Assembly (NCBI GenBank): GCA_015060555.1
Contig: SUYG01000014.1
Coordinates: 1-64,000 of the forward strand
Reading direction: 5' to 3'
DNA: 64,000 bases
Source of the DNA: Physcousia sp015060555
Lineage (GTDB): Bacteria > Bacteroidota > Bacteroidia > Bacteroidales > Bacteroidaceae
Positions 7,677 through 16,558 of this stretch are shown here, piece after piece (within the stretch, counting starts at the first letter, position 1; each line of letters starts with the position of its first letter). The notes under the pieces are model-generated. The model ran no database searches. It saw only the letters and a program-made list of their open reading frames with translations, and was not told the DNA's origin. The translations under genes were made by a program, and so were the position numbers.

Positions 7677-9317
7677 TTATGTATGGATGTCGTGGTGTCG
7701 CCGGAGAATATAGTCGAAGCTCTCGCGCAGAATTTGTGCGTTGGCCATCCAAAGAGTGCCTACATAGAGGATGACGGCGATGAGGATGCGAAGAAACATA
7801 CGGAGCCAAGAGATGGGCAGTGAGTGGGTGGCAAAATAGGCTGCTGCCATCACAGCGAAAGCAAACACAAAGAACGGAACGATGTCTTTGATGGCGTGAC
7901 GCCAGCGAAGTCCGATGAGACGGCGGGCGCAGGCCTGCCACACGAAGAGCCACGCGATGTTCAGAGCAACATAGAAGATGACCATAGCCGTTAGGTCGTA
8001 GCTTAAGGCGTGGAGGACAATAATGCCACCCCATACCAGAACGCAGTTCAAGAGGCCAATGACCATATTAATAGTGGAGCGCCCGCGCGAGATGACGAGA
8101 TTGGAGTAGAGCGTCACCACGGGCGAGAGGGCACCATAGATACAGAGCAGGGAAAGAAGGGAGGCGGAGGCGTGCCATTTCTCGCCTGCCAGCAGGACGA
8201 TGAAGTCCTCGGCAATCAGCGCCAAGCCTAAGAGACAGGGGAAACTGACAAAGCAGGTGAAGCGGAGAAGCTTGCGGAAAACGGGTACAAGTCCTGTGCT
8301 GGCCGCTTCCCTTAACACCGGTTGTGCGACCCCCTGCACCATACCGCCAATGGTGGCAATGGCCATATCGTCCCACTTACGGGCATTGCTGTAGATGCCG
8401 GCAACATGACCACCGGGGAAGAAACGGTTCAGAAGGACACCAAAGGCGTTGTTGTTGAACTGGAAGGCGAGGCTATTGACAAGCAACTTGGACGAGAAAC
8501 CGAACATCTGCCAGGCGGGCTGGAGAATAGTGAAAAGTGAAAGAATGAAGAGTGAAAAATAAGATTTCCTCTTTTGTACAGGACAGTCCTTAAGAGGCCT
8601 AAGTAACTTATATTTTTCATTGTTCACTTTTTCATTTTTCACTTCTTCCTGCACCGCAGGAAGAGTGGGTCGCCAAGGCGAGAAGAACCAAGCGAAGGCT
8701 GTGATTGAACCGACATAAACGAGGCTTTGGGCAGCCAAGCCCCAATAGGCAAAGCCTGTATAGGCGAGGCAGACGCCGACGATGCCGGAGAGGGTGATGG
8801 AGGCCATCTGCATAATGCTCGTCTGCTTCACCATCAGATGGCCGAAGAGATAAGCACGCTGGGCGGTGCCGAAGCATGAAAGAACGAAGCCGAGGAAGGC
8901 GAAGCGGCCCAGCGGACAGAGGACGGGCTCGTGGTAGAACTCAGCAATAAAGGGGGCGGCCAGGAAAAGGATAATGTAGAGGATGATGCCTACGAGGACA
9001 TTGAACCAGAAGACGGCGTTGTACTCTTCATGGGTAGGCTCCCGTTTGTTGGCTAAGGCCGCCGTGAAACCGCTCTCCTGTAGCACACTGGCGATGTTGG
9101 AAAAGATTACCAATGCGGCCATCTTACCGTAGTCTTCAGGGGAGAGGATATTGATGAGCCACAGGCCGAAGATGGCTCCTAACAGCTGTACCATGCCATT
9201 GCTGAAACCACCCCAGATGAGGCCTTGGGCTGTCTTTCGCTTAAGCGACTCTCCTCCTTGTCCCTCCCTGTTGGGAAGGGGCGTAGAATCATTAGACAAA
9301 GGAGAGGAGAATGCCAA
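7677..9317 (-). CDS. Oligosaccharide flippase (Wzx/PST family)
   Basis: A 546-residue polytopic inner-membrane protein of the MATE-like polysaccharide exporter group. ESLKRKTAQGLIWGGFSNG near the start and about twelve or more hydrophobic segments match Wzx/PST flippases, which move lipid-linked sugars to the periplasm. Two parts look foreign. The N-terminus (STPLPNREGQGG) is encoded by a GC-rich palindrome at 9251-9283, and a loop of about 40 residues rich in K, N and E (VKNEKVNNEKYKLL onwards) is encoded by an AT-rich inverted repeat at 8530-8642. Both keep the frame. The gene lies two bases after the waaA stop, so the two are probably co-transcribed. Confidence 0.9.
   Translation of the reverse strand: MAFSSPLSNDSTPLPNREGQGGESLKRKTAQGLIWGGFSNGMVQLLGAIFGLWLINILSPEDYGKMAALVIFSNIASVLQESGFTAALANKREPTHEEYNAVFWFNVLVGIILYIILFLAAPFIAEFYHEPVLCPLGRFAFLGFVLSCFGTAQRAYLFGHLMVKQTSIMQMASITLSGIVGVCLAYTGFAYWGLAAQSLVYVGSITAFAWFFSPWRPTLPAVQEEVKNEKVNNEKYKLLRPLKDCPVQKRKSYFSLFILSLFTILQPAWQMFGFSSKLLVNSLAFQFNNNAFGVLLNRFFPGGHVAGIYSNARKWDDMAIATIGGMVQGVAQPVLREAASTGLVPVFRKLLRFTCFVSFPCLLGLALIAEDFIVLLAGEKWHASASLLSLLCIYGALSPVVTLYSNLVISRGRSTINMVIGLLNCVLVWGGIIVLHALSYDLTAMVIFYVALNIAWLFVWQACARRLIGLRWRHAIKDIVPFFVFAFAVMAAAYFATHSLPISWLRMFLRILIAVILYVGTLWMANAQILRESFDYILRRHHDIHT
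8530..8642. repeat. AT-rich inverted repeat inserted in the flippase gene
   Basis: The left arm 8530-8563 begins GTGAAAAGTGAAAGAATG. The right arm 8607-8642 is its imperfect reverse complement, ending TTTTTCATTTTTCAC. The loop is 43 bases. The words GTGAAAAATGA also occur between genes at 25231-25265. The segment stays open in the flippase frame. Confidence 0.75.
9251..9283. repeat. GC-rich palindromic element at the flippase N-terminus
   Basis: On the minus strand it reads CGCCCCTTCCCAACAGGGAG then GGACAAGGAGGA. It encodes TPLPNREGQGG, nearly the same peptide (TPLPTREGQGGG) as the copy in the GH3 gene at 62914-62963. Confidence 0.75.
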
Positions 9318-9319
9318 TG

Positions 9320-10645
9320 CTATTGTTGAGGAAAGGTCTGAGAGTAGATGATGTCTGTGGCACCGGAGTTCTCGGCGATATAGCTGCGGGCGGCTTCTGC
9401 GGCCGTGCGATAGGCCTCGGCATCTGTGAGAAGGTGGTCGGCGATGTGATTGAACTCACTCGCGTCGTGCACCTCGAAGCAGGCTCCGGCATCAAGCAGA
9501 TAGCGCGCCTCGCGGAAGTTCTTGTTGTTGGGACCGATGATGACAGGGATGCCATAGACCGCTGCTTCTGGGATGTTGTGAATGCCAACGCCGAAGCCAC
9601 CGCCCACCATTGCCAGCTGACCATAGCGGTAGATGCTGGAGAGGAGCCCGAAGCAGTCGATGATGAGGACATCGGCAGTGGCGACATTCTCCTCGGTGGC
9701 TTGCGAATAGCGCAGGACGCGACAACCGTCGAGAGCTTGCTCAATGGCGCGAAGGTGGTCCTCGCCAATCTGATGGGGAGCGATGATGAGGCGGAGAGGG
9801 CTGAGGGTTCTTGAAGGTTCAAGCGTCCCTTTGGGCCGAGCGGAGGGTTGTGGGTTGAGGGTTGGGGGTTGAGGGTTGAACCCTTGACCTCCTGACCTCT
9901 TGAACCACGGAATAAACAGGGCTTCGTCAGGGGGCCAGCTGCTGCCGGCGACAAAGACGGTGTGGTCGGCTGCAAACTTCTCCACCAGCGGTAGGGGCTT
10001 GGCAGCGCGACGGATGTCAAGGACACGGTCGAAGCGCGTGTCGCCCACGATGGTGACATTGTCCGTGTGGCCCAGTGTTGCCAACAGATCCTTCGACTGC
10101 TGATTCTGAACAAAGAAATGGGTGATGTAACCGAGCACGCGACGGTAGCCGCCGAGCCGGCCGTACCAACGGAAGAATACCTGATTGGGCCGGAAGATAC
10201 TGCTGACACTGTACACGGGAATGCCGCGGCGTTTGCAGATCTTCAAGTAGTTATGCCAGAACTCATATTTGATGAGGAAAAGCATTTTGGGCTGCACATA
10301 GTGGAAGAAGATGCGGACGTTGGTGGGGGTATCCAAGGGCAGGTAGCAGACGATGTCGGCGCCCTCCCAGTCTTTGCGCACCTCATAGCCTGAAGGTGAG
10401 AAGAAGGTAAGCAGGATCTTGTATTCAGGATGCTCGCGGCGCAGGCGCTCCATGAGGGGGCGGCCTTGTTCGAACTCGCCCAGGGAGGCGGCATGGAACC
10501 AGATGTACTGCTCATTCTTGTCCACCAGACGTTTCAGGCGGACGAAGGCGTACTGATGACCGATCGCTAATTTGCGGGCTCGCTTGCTGAAGATGGCGGC
10601 GATGCCGACGGCCAGCATATAGAGATATATGGCGAAACTGTACAA
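9320..10645 (-). CDS. waaA: 3-deoxy-D-manno-octulosonic acid (Kdo) transferase
   Basis: A 441-residue inner-membrane-anchored enzyme that adds Kdo to the lipid A precursor. IWFHAASLGEFEQGRPL holds the GEF signature, and KYEFWHNYLK, FVAGSSWPPDE and VGGGFGVGIHNIPEAA are all standard for WaaA/KdtA. In the middle, about 33 residues (GGQGFNPQPPTLNPQPSARP and on) replace what is normally a short loop before LIIAPHQI; they come from a GGGTTGA-type word repeat at 9796-9906. The gene lies between gltX and the flippase on the same strand. With the flippase and transferases downstream, it links this cluster to lipid A-core glycan assembly. Confidence 0.93.
   Translation of the reverse strand: MYSFAIYLYMLAVGIAAIFSKRARKLAIGHQYAFVRLKRLVDKNEQYIWFHAASLGEFEQGRPLMERLRREHPEYKILLTFFSPSGYEVRKDWEGADIVCYLPLDTPTNVRIFFHYVQPKMLFLIKYEFWHNYLKICKRRGIPVYSVSSIFRPNQVFFRWYGRLGGYRRVLGYITHFFVQNQQSKDLLATLGHTDNVTIVGDTRFDRVLDIRRAAKPLPLVEKFAADHTVFVAGSSWPPDEALFIPWFKRSGGQGFNPQPPTLNPQPSARPKGTLEPSRTLSPLRLIIAPHQIGEDHLRAIEQALDGCRVLRYSQATEENVATADVLIIDCFGLLSSIYRYGQLAMVGGGFGVGIHNIPEAAVYGIPVIIGPNNKNFREARYLLDAGACFEVHDASEFNHIADHLLTDAEAYRTAAEAARSYIAENSGATDIIYSQTFPQQ
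9796..9906. repeat. GGGTTGAGGGTTGGGG word repeat inside waaA
   Basis: Several direct copies of GGTTGAGG/GGGTTGTG sit in frame. The same words (CCCTCAACCCTCAACC) occur between porin and lgt at 50473-50505. Here they encode a Pro/Asn/Gln-rich loop. Confidence 0.7.
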
Positions 10646-10706
10646 GTTTAGTTTAAAGTTTAAGGTGTAAAGTTTAAAGTTGGGTTTAAGGTGTAAAGTG
10701 TTTAAA
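10646..10706. repeat. TTTAAAG/TTAAGGTG word repeat between waaA and gltX
   Basis: Degenerate direct repeats of AGTTTAAAG and TTTAAGGTGTAAAG fill the gap. No coding function is seen. Confidence 0.6.
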
Positions 10707-10708
10707 TC

Positions 10709-12280
10709 TTAAAGTTTGAGCGTTGAGATGGCAAAATCCATGCGGCGGAGCACCTCGTCTTTGCCGAGGAAGGCAGCGAGGCCATACATATCGGGGCCTT
10801 GCCCCTCGCCGACGAGGCAGACGCGCCAGGCGTTCCAGGGCTTGATACCAGTCTGTTCTACCCAGGGATCTATGACGGCCTTCTGTCCTTCGACGCTGAA
10901 GTCGTCGATGGTGGCCAGCACGTCGCGCAACTGCTGCATCTCGGCGGCAGTACCTTCTTTCCAGTTCTTCTTGACGAACTTGTCTTCGGTGTTGAAGGCT
11001 GTGGGTGCCACGAAGAAGAAACGGCAGAGGGGCCACAGGTCGCTGACGAAGGAGACGTTGCGCTTGCGGGGGCCGTCGGTGGTGTCATACTCGATGACCT
11101 TTGACTTCATCATTGCCACGACCTCAGCAGCACGCTCTTTGGAGCATTCGATGCCCTGTTCCTTCAGAATATTCACAAAGGCGGGAGCCCACTCTGCATC
11201 GCTGCGCTGCAGGAGATATTCGCGGTTGAACCAGAACCCCTTGACGTAGTCGAAGCGGGCACCGTTCTTGGAACATTTCTCAAGATTGAACTTCTGGACC
11301 ATCTCGTCCAGTGTCATGAGTTCCTGATCGTCGCCTGGGTTCCAGCCGAGGAGCGCAAGGAAGTTCACGACAGCCTCGGGCAGATAGCCCTTCTCGCGGT
11401 AACCGCTGCTGACCTCACCTGTCTCGGGATTGTGCCATTCCAGCGGAAATACGGGGAAGCCGAGGCGGTCGCCGTCGCGCTTGGAGAGTTTGCCCTTTCC
11501 ATCGGGCTTCAGCAGCAGTGGCAGATGAGCGAAGCGAGGCATCGTGTCCTGCCAGCCGAAGGCGCGATACAGGAGCACATGCAGGGGCGCCGAAGGCAGC
11601 CACTCCTCGCCACGGATGACGTGGGTAATCTCCATAAGGTGGTCATCCACGATGTTGGCGAGGTGGTAGGTGGGGAGCTGGTCGGTGCTCTTCCACAGCA
11701 CCTTGTCATCGAGGATGGAGCTGTTGATGCAGACGTCGCCGCGGATGATGTCATTGACGTGTATGTCCTCGCCGGGCTCGATGAGGAATCGTACCACGTA
11801 GGGGTGTCCTTCGGCGATGAGGCGGTCTGTCTCCTCCTTGCCGAGCGTCAGTGAGTTGCGCATCTGCGAGCGTGTGGAAGCGTCGTACTGGAACTTCTCA
11901 CCACGCTCTTCGGCTGCATCACGCTTTGCCTTCAGCTCCTCGGGCGTGTCGAAAGCGATGTAGGCGCGTCCGGCATCCAGAAGCTGCTTGACATATTCCT
12001 TATAAATCTCCTTGCGCTCGCTCTGGCGATAGGGCCCGTGGTTGCCGCCAAAGCTGACGCCCTCGTCGAATTGTATGCCGAGCCAACGGAAGGACTCGAG
12101 AATATAGTCTTCGGCTCCCGGCACGAAACGTGTGGAATCCGTATCCTCGATGCGGAAGATCATCTCTCCACCATGCTGGCGGGCGAAGAGGTAGTTATAT
12201 AAAGCGGTACGGACACCGCCGATATGGAGGGGGCCTGTGGGGGAGGGTGCGAAGCGAACGCGTACTTTTCGGGTGTTCAT
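10709..12280 (-). CDS. gltX: Glutamate--tRNA ligase
   Basis: A 523-residue cytosolic enzyme charging tRNA-Glu. RVRFAPSPTGPLHIGGVRTA at the start carries the class I HIGH motif (HIGG at 19-22), and GKLSKRDGDRLGFPV is the KMSKS equivalent. Length and order match bacterial GltX. The open frame extends upstream to 12409, but the added residues have no homology and cover the promoter (-7 at 12307-12314), so the start MNTRKVRVRF at 12280 is chosen. Divergent from the HD phosphodiesterase gene. Confidence 0.96.
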   Translation of the reverse strand: MNTRKVRVRFAPSPTGPLHIGGVRTALYNYLFARQHGGEMIFRIEDTDSTRFVPGAEDYILESFRWLGIQFDEGVSFGGNHGPYRQSERKEIYKEYVKQLLDAGRAYIAFDTPEELKAKRDAAEERGEKFQYDASTRSQMRNSLTLGKEETDRLIAEGHPYVVRFLIEPGEDIHVNDIIRGDVCINSSILDDKVLWKSTDQLPTYHLANIVDDHLMEITHVIRGEEWLPSAPLHVLLYRAFGWQDTMPRFAHLPLLLKPDGKGKLSKRDGDRLGFPVFPLEWHNPETGEVSSGYREKGYLPEAVVNFLALLGWNPGDDQELMTLDEMVQKFNLEKCSKNGARFDYVKGFWFNREYLLQRSDAEWAPAFVNILKEQGIECSKERAAEVVAMMKSKVIEYDTTDGPRKRNVSFVSDLWPLCRFFFVAPTAFNTEDKFVKKNWKEGTAAEMQQLRDVLATIDDFSVEGQKAVIDPWVEQTGIKPWNAWRVCLVGEGQGPDMYGLAAFLGKDEVLRRMDFAISTLKL

Positions 12281-12306
12281 AAATACTTTTTTTTCTAAAT
12301 TTTTTG

Positions 12307-12314
12307 CAAAAATA
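12307..12314 (-). promoter_or_regulatory. -7 box of the gltX promoter
   Basis: TATTTTTG on the minus strand fits TAnnTTTG. A TTTG lies about 22 bases further upstream. It is 27 bases before ATG 12280. Confidence 0.6.
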
Positions 12315-12348
12315 CAACAAATTCTTGGACGGCGCACAAATATTGTTG

Positions 12349-12356
12349 TATTTTTG
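12349..12356 (+). promoter_or_regulatory. -7 box of the HD phosphodiesterase promoter
   Basis: TATTTTTG, fitting TAnnTTTG, 36 bases before ATG 12393 and back to back with the gltX promoter. Confidence 0.6.
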
Positions 12357-12392
12357 TAGTCGAAATATGTAAATGAATGACGAAAAAGCATT

Positions 12393-14534
12393 ATGAGCAG
12401 ATATAACAAGCCTCAGGATAAGACCTGGAGAGATTTTTTGAGCCATGCACTCATGGTGGTTCTCGCCACCTTCATCATTGTGTGGTTCTTGCCTCGCGGT
12501 GAACGCAGTATCATGCATTTCGAAGTGAATAAGCCTTGGCCGTATGGGCAGTTCATTGCGCCATACGATTTCCCGGTACTGAAGAGTGAGGCGGAAGTGA
12601 AGCATGAGCGCGACAGCCTCCGCCGTCTCTATGAACCCTACTTCGAGTTGCAGCCGCGCATAGAACAGCAGCAAGTGGATGCTTTCCGCACAGCCTACCG
12701 TGCTCACTTCTCGGGCGTGCTTCCCGGATCGTACCGTACCTATATCGAGACGCACCTGCATACCGTTTACAAACGTGGCATCATCGACCCCGCTGATCTG
12801 GAACGCCTGCAGAAGGAGCATCAGGAGTCCATCCATATCTATCATGCCACGGAAGCAACGTCGCGGCAAGTGTCGCAACTCTTTACCCAGTTGTCTGCTT
12901 ATGAATACATCGTTAACGATGCAAAAAACTACCATCTGGAAGAGCAGATGCTGAAGCGGCTGGACTTGAATCTTTATCTGAAGAGTAACATTGTCTATGA
13001 CGAGGAAAAGTCCCGCACGCTTTGGGAGGACATGGAGAAAACACTGGCTCCCAGTTCCGGTATGGTTGTTGCCGGCCAGAGCATCATCGATCGTGGTGAA
13101 ATCGTCACGGAAGAGACGGAGCAGATCCTCAACAGCTTCAACCATGAGCAGTCGGTGCGCGACGAGGGGACTACCGCCTCTGACTTCACTATCCTGCTGG
13201 GACAGACCCTTTATGTGTTCATCATCATGCTCTGTATGGTGGGCTATCTGAACCTGTTCCGTCAGGACTATGTCAATGATTTACGCTATGTGCTGTTGTT
13301 GTTGGCCCTTGGACTGTCGTTCCCCCTGATGGCGTTGTTCCTGGTGCGCCACATGCTATTGTCGGTGTATCTGATTCCGTTCGCCATGCTGCCCATCTTT
13401 ATCCGTGTTTTCATGGATTCCCGCACAGCCTTCTTCGTACATGTCGGAACGGTGATGCTGTCTGCCGTGGCGTTGCGCTATCCTTTCGAGTTCATTTCCA
13501 CCCAGCTGGTAGCAGGCCTTGTGGCCATCTATTCGCTGCGCGACCTCTCCGAACGCTCGCAGATTTTCCGCACAGCAATCCTGGTGACGTTGTCGTTGCT
13601 GGTGTGCTACATGAGCATCGACCTGCTGCAAGGCCGTTCCCTGTTCAGCGATGATGTGTCCCAGCTCTCCGACCGCCGCATCTATTATCACATGATCATC
13701 TCGGGTCTGCTGCTGCTCTTTGCCTACCCGCTGATGTACTTGCTGGAGCGTATCTTCGGCTTTACGAGTAATGTGACATTGGTGGAACTCTCCAATGTCA
13801 ACCGTGAACTCCTGCGTCGCCTGTCGCAGCAGGCTCCCGGCACCTTCCAGCACTCGATGATGGTGAGCAATCTGGCTGCCGAGGTTGCCAATAAGATCGG
13901 TGCTAAGGCACAGCTTGTGCGTACAGGCGCCCTGTACCATGATATCGGCAAGCTGGAAGACCCCGAGTACTTCACCGAGAACCAGCTGGGCGGCGTAAAT
14001 CCTCACAACTTCCTCACCTGCAAGGAGAGCGCAGGCATCATTCTGCGCCATGTTACCGATGGCCTTGAACTGGCCGACCGCTATCACTTGCCACGAATTA
14101 TCCGCGATTTCATCGCAACCCATCATGGCAAGGGCGTAGCGAAGTACTTTTACATTACACAGAAGAACGAGCACCCCGATGAGCCTGTGAACATCGCGGA
14201 CTACACCTATGCCGGCCCGAATCCCAGCACCACCGAACAGGCTATCCTGATGATGGTGGATGCCGTGGAGGCTTCAGCACGCTCGTTGAGCGAATATACC
14301 GAGGAGAGCATCGGTGCACTGGTGGATAAGATTATCGATGGTCAGATGGCTGACGGCTTCTTCAAAGACTGTCCCATCACGTTTGCTGATGTACAGACCA
14401 CAAAGAAAGTGCTGAAAGAAAAGTTGGTGACCATCTATCACACTCGCGTGTCCTATCCCACTCTGAAGACTGAAGCGCAACCCGCTAAAAACACGGATGA
14501 GGGCACGTATTACAAGGGATCGACATCAAAGTAA
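12393..14534 (+). CDS. 7TM-HD family phosphohydrolase (PgpH-like)
   Basis: A 713-residue inner-membrane protein. An N-terminal helix (HALMVVLATFIIVWFL) and a large extracytoplasmic domain (about residues 35-255, 7TMR-HDED type) are followed by seven membrane helices (about 260-450) and a cytoplasmic HD domain with the metal-binding pair H516-D517 in GALYHDIGKLEDP and FIATHHGKGVAKYF later. PgpH-type proteins hydrolyse cyclic di-AMP, and that is the most likely role. The 3' end overlaps the convergent priA gene by 25 bases. Confidence 0.9.
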   Translation: MSRYNKPQDKTWRDFLSHALMVVLATFIIVWFLPRGERSIMHFEVNKPWPYGQFIAPYDFPVLKSEAEVKHERDSLRRLYEPYFELQPRIEQQQVDAFRTAYRAHFSGVLPGSYRTYIETHLHTVYKRGIIDPADLERLQKEHQESIHIYHATEATSRQVSQLFTQLSAYEYIVNDAKNYHLEEQMLKRLDLNLYLKSNIVYDEEKSRTLWEDMEKTLAPSSGMVVAGQSIIDRGEIVTEETEQILNSFNHEQSVRDEGTTASDFTILLGQTLYVFIIMLCMVGYLNLFRQDYVNDLRYVLLLLALGLSFPLMALFLVRHMLLSVYLIPFAMLPIFIRVFMDSRTAFFVHVGTVMLSAVALRYPFEFISTQLVAGLVAIYSLRDLSERSQIFRTAILVTLSLLVCYMSIDLLQGRSLFSDDVSQLSDRRIYYHMIISGLLLLFAYPLMYLLERIFGFTSNVTLVELSNVNRELLRRLSQQAPGTFQHSMMVSNLAAEVANKIGAKAQLVRTGALYHDIGKLEDPEYFTENQLGGVNPHNFLTCKESAGIILRHVTDGLELADRYHLPRIIRDFIATHHGKGVAKYFYITQKNEHPDEPVNIADYTYAGPNPSTTEQAILMMVDAVEASARSLSEYTEESIGALVDKIIDGQMADGFFKDCPITFADVQTTKKVLKEKLVTIYHTRVSYPTLKTEAQPAKNTDEGTYYKGSTSK

Positions 14535-16558
14535 ATATGTGCTGAGGCATACATGTGCTCGGCCAGGAGGTCGGTACGTGTTTGTAATAGGAACTGGCGC
14601 GCCTGTGAAAAGGACAGCGCCGGTTCCATTTTAATGATGACGCGTCGGATGAAAAGCCCTTGGATGCGCGCCACCGGCGGTTCGTCGGGCCCCAGAACGC
14701 GGGAACCGAAGACGGCGCGCAGGCGATGGCTTGTGTCGCGTGCTAAGGCGTCGATGATATCTGCGCTGCGGTGCTTCATATACACCATTACAAGACGTGT
14801 AAAGGGTGGATAGGAGAATTCGCGGCGTTCCAGCATCTGCTCCTGATAGAGTTGCTCATAGTCGTTTGTTACCAGTTGGCGTATGAGAGCCAGGTCGGCG
14901 CTCATGGTCTGAAGTAGCACCCTGCCACGCTGTTGCCGGCGCCCGGCGCGTCCGGCCACCTGCGCCATCATCTGAAATGCTCTTTCGTAGGCGCGGAAGT
15001 CCGGCTGGTTAAGCATTGTCTCAGCCGAGAGGATGCCCACGATGCTGACGCGCTCGAAGTCCAGGCCCTTAGTGACCATCTGCGTCCCCACGAGTATATC
15101 TGTTCGTGCGTGTGCGAAATCATCTAAAATCTGTTCATAAGCCGTACGCGTGTGAGTGGTGTCAAGGTCCATTCTGGCCACGCGTGCTTGGGGAAAGAGG
15201 CGTCCCAGTTCCTCCTCGATGCGTTCGGTGCCGAAGCCGCGGCCGCGCAGGTCGGCAGTCTCGCAGGCCGGACATTGCTCAGGAATCGGTGTGGTGAAGC
15301 CGCAGTAGTGGCACGTCAGCATTCCCGAACGCTTGTGCAGTGTCAGCGGCACATCGCAATGCGGGCAGCGCGGCACCCAGCCGCAGACGTGGCACTGCAC
15401 CTGAGGCGCGAAGCCGCGGCGGTTTTGGAACAGGATGACTTGTTCGCCAGCATCCAGCGCAGCACGCATCCCCTCTAACAGCTGTGGCGAAAAGGGCCCC
15501 TGCATCAGGCGCTTGCGGCGTAGCTCCTTGACATCAATGACTTCCACATCGGGCAACTGCACCTGTCCGTAGCGCTCGGTGAGCTGTACGAGACCGTACT
15601 TGCCCATGCGTGCATTGTAGTAGCTTTCAAAGGAGGGCGTGGCTGTGCCGAGCAGTGTACGGGCACCGGCGCGGGCGGCCATGAGGATGGCTACATTGCG
15701 GGCGTTGTAGCGCGGCGCAGGTTCCTGCTGCTTGAAGTTCACTTCGTGTTCCTCATCTACAATGACGAGGCCGAGGCGTTGGAATGGCAGAAAAATGGAA
15801 GAGCGCACGCCCACGATGATGTCGTAGGGTGCATCGGAGAGCTGCCGCATCCAGACATCGGCGCGCTCTTTGTCGCTGAATTTACTGTGATAAACGCCGA
15901 GATGTTCCCCGAAGACAGCACGCAGGCGGTCGGTGAGCTGGCTCGTGAGTACGATTTCCGGCAGGAGGTACAAGACCTGCTCTCCACGTGCTATCGCTTC
16001 AGCGATGAGGTGGATGTAGATTTCTGTCTTTCCCGAAGATGTCACGCCGTGCAGCAGGCACACGGGATGCTGCTCCCATTGGCCGTGAATGGAAGAGAGG
16101 GCTGTGGACTGGGCTGGTGAGAGGGAGGGCAAAGACCTATCCCCGTTGTCTTCCGTGTGGGATGGGCGAGACTTTGCGATGCTTTCGAACAAACCAGAGG
16201 TCTCCCCTCTCTTACGGGATGAGGTGGGTACTTTCTTCAGTTTCCCTGGCATCGCAGCCTTGAAGACTTCTCCGATAGAGCAAAGATAGTAGTTGGAGAT
16301 CCATTGCCACAGCGCCAGCTGCTGCGGTAGCACTACGTTCTCGTCATCGATGACTTCTATGAGGTTCTTCACCACCACCTTCGGGTCTGAGGGTGGTGTG
16401 TTATGTCGCCGCACGATGATGCCTGTGGTAGATTTCTTGGTTCCGAAAGGCACGATGACCCTGCGCCCAGCCTGTGCCGCAGCATCCCATACCGACGGCA
16501 CGGCATAGGTGAACAGTCCCGGCAGAGGGACAGGCAAAAGGACATCCGCGAGATTCAT
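14510..16558 (-). CDS. priA: Primosomal protein N' (replication-restart helicase), shortened
   Basis: A 682-residue protein. The N-terminal DNA-binding domain is followed by the helicase core with GVTSSGKTE (Walker A), VIVDEEHE (DEAH-type box) and the zinc-binding cysteines in CHVCGWVPRCPHCD and LTCHYCGFTTPIPEQCPAC. PriA reloads the replisome at broken forks. The segment between GEVFKAAMPGKLKK and the Walker A region is only about 50 residues and looks like low-complexity linker (RKRGETSGLFESIAKS). Bacteroides relatives, as I recall them, carry a winged-helix region there and are over 800 residues long. So the domain appears reduced. The start overlaps the stop of the upstream beta-barrel gene by four bases. 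Confidence 0.93.
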   Translation of the reverse strand: MNLADVLLPVPLPGLFTYAVPSVWDAAAQAGRRVIVPFGTKKSTTGIIVRRHNTPPSDPKVVVKNLIEVIDDENVVLPQQLALWQWISNYYLCSIGEVFKAAMPGKLKKVPTSSRKRGETSGLFESIAKSRPSHTEDNGDRSLPSLSPAQSTALSSIHGQWEQHPVCLLHGVTSSGKTEIYIHLIAEAIARGEQVLYLLPEIVLTSQLTDRLRAVFGEHLGVYHSKFSDKERADVWMRQLSDAPYDIIVGVRSSIFLPFQRLGLVIVDEEHEVNFKQQEPAPRYNARNVAILMAARAGARTLLGTATPSFESYYNARMGKYGLVQLTERYGQVQLPDVEVIDVKELRRKRLMQGPFSPQLLEGMRAALDAGEQVILFQNRRGFAPQVQCHVCGWVPRCPHCDVPLTLHKRSGMLTCHYCGFTTPIPEQCPACETADLRGRGFGTERIEEELGRLFPQARVARMDLDTTHTRTAYEQILDDFAHARTDILVGTQMVTKGLDFERVSIVGILSAETMLNQPDFRAYERAFQMMAQVAGRAGRRQQRGRVLLQTMSADLALIRQLVTNDYEQLYQEQMLERREFSYPPFTRLVMVYMKHRSADIIDALARDTSHRLRAVFGSRVLGPDEPPVARIQGLFIRRVIIKMEPALSFSQARQFLLQTRTDLLAEHMYASAHIYFDVDPL

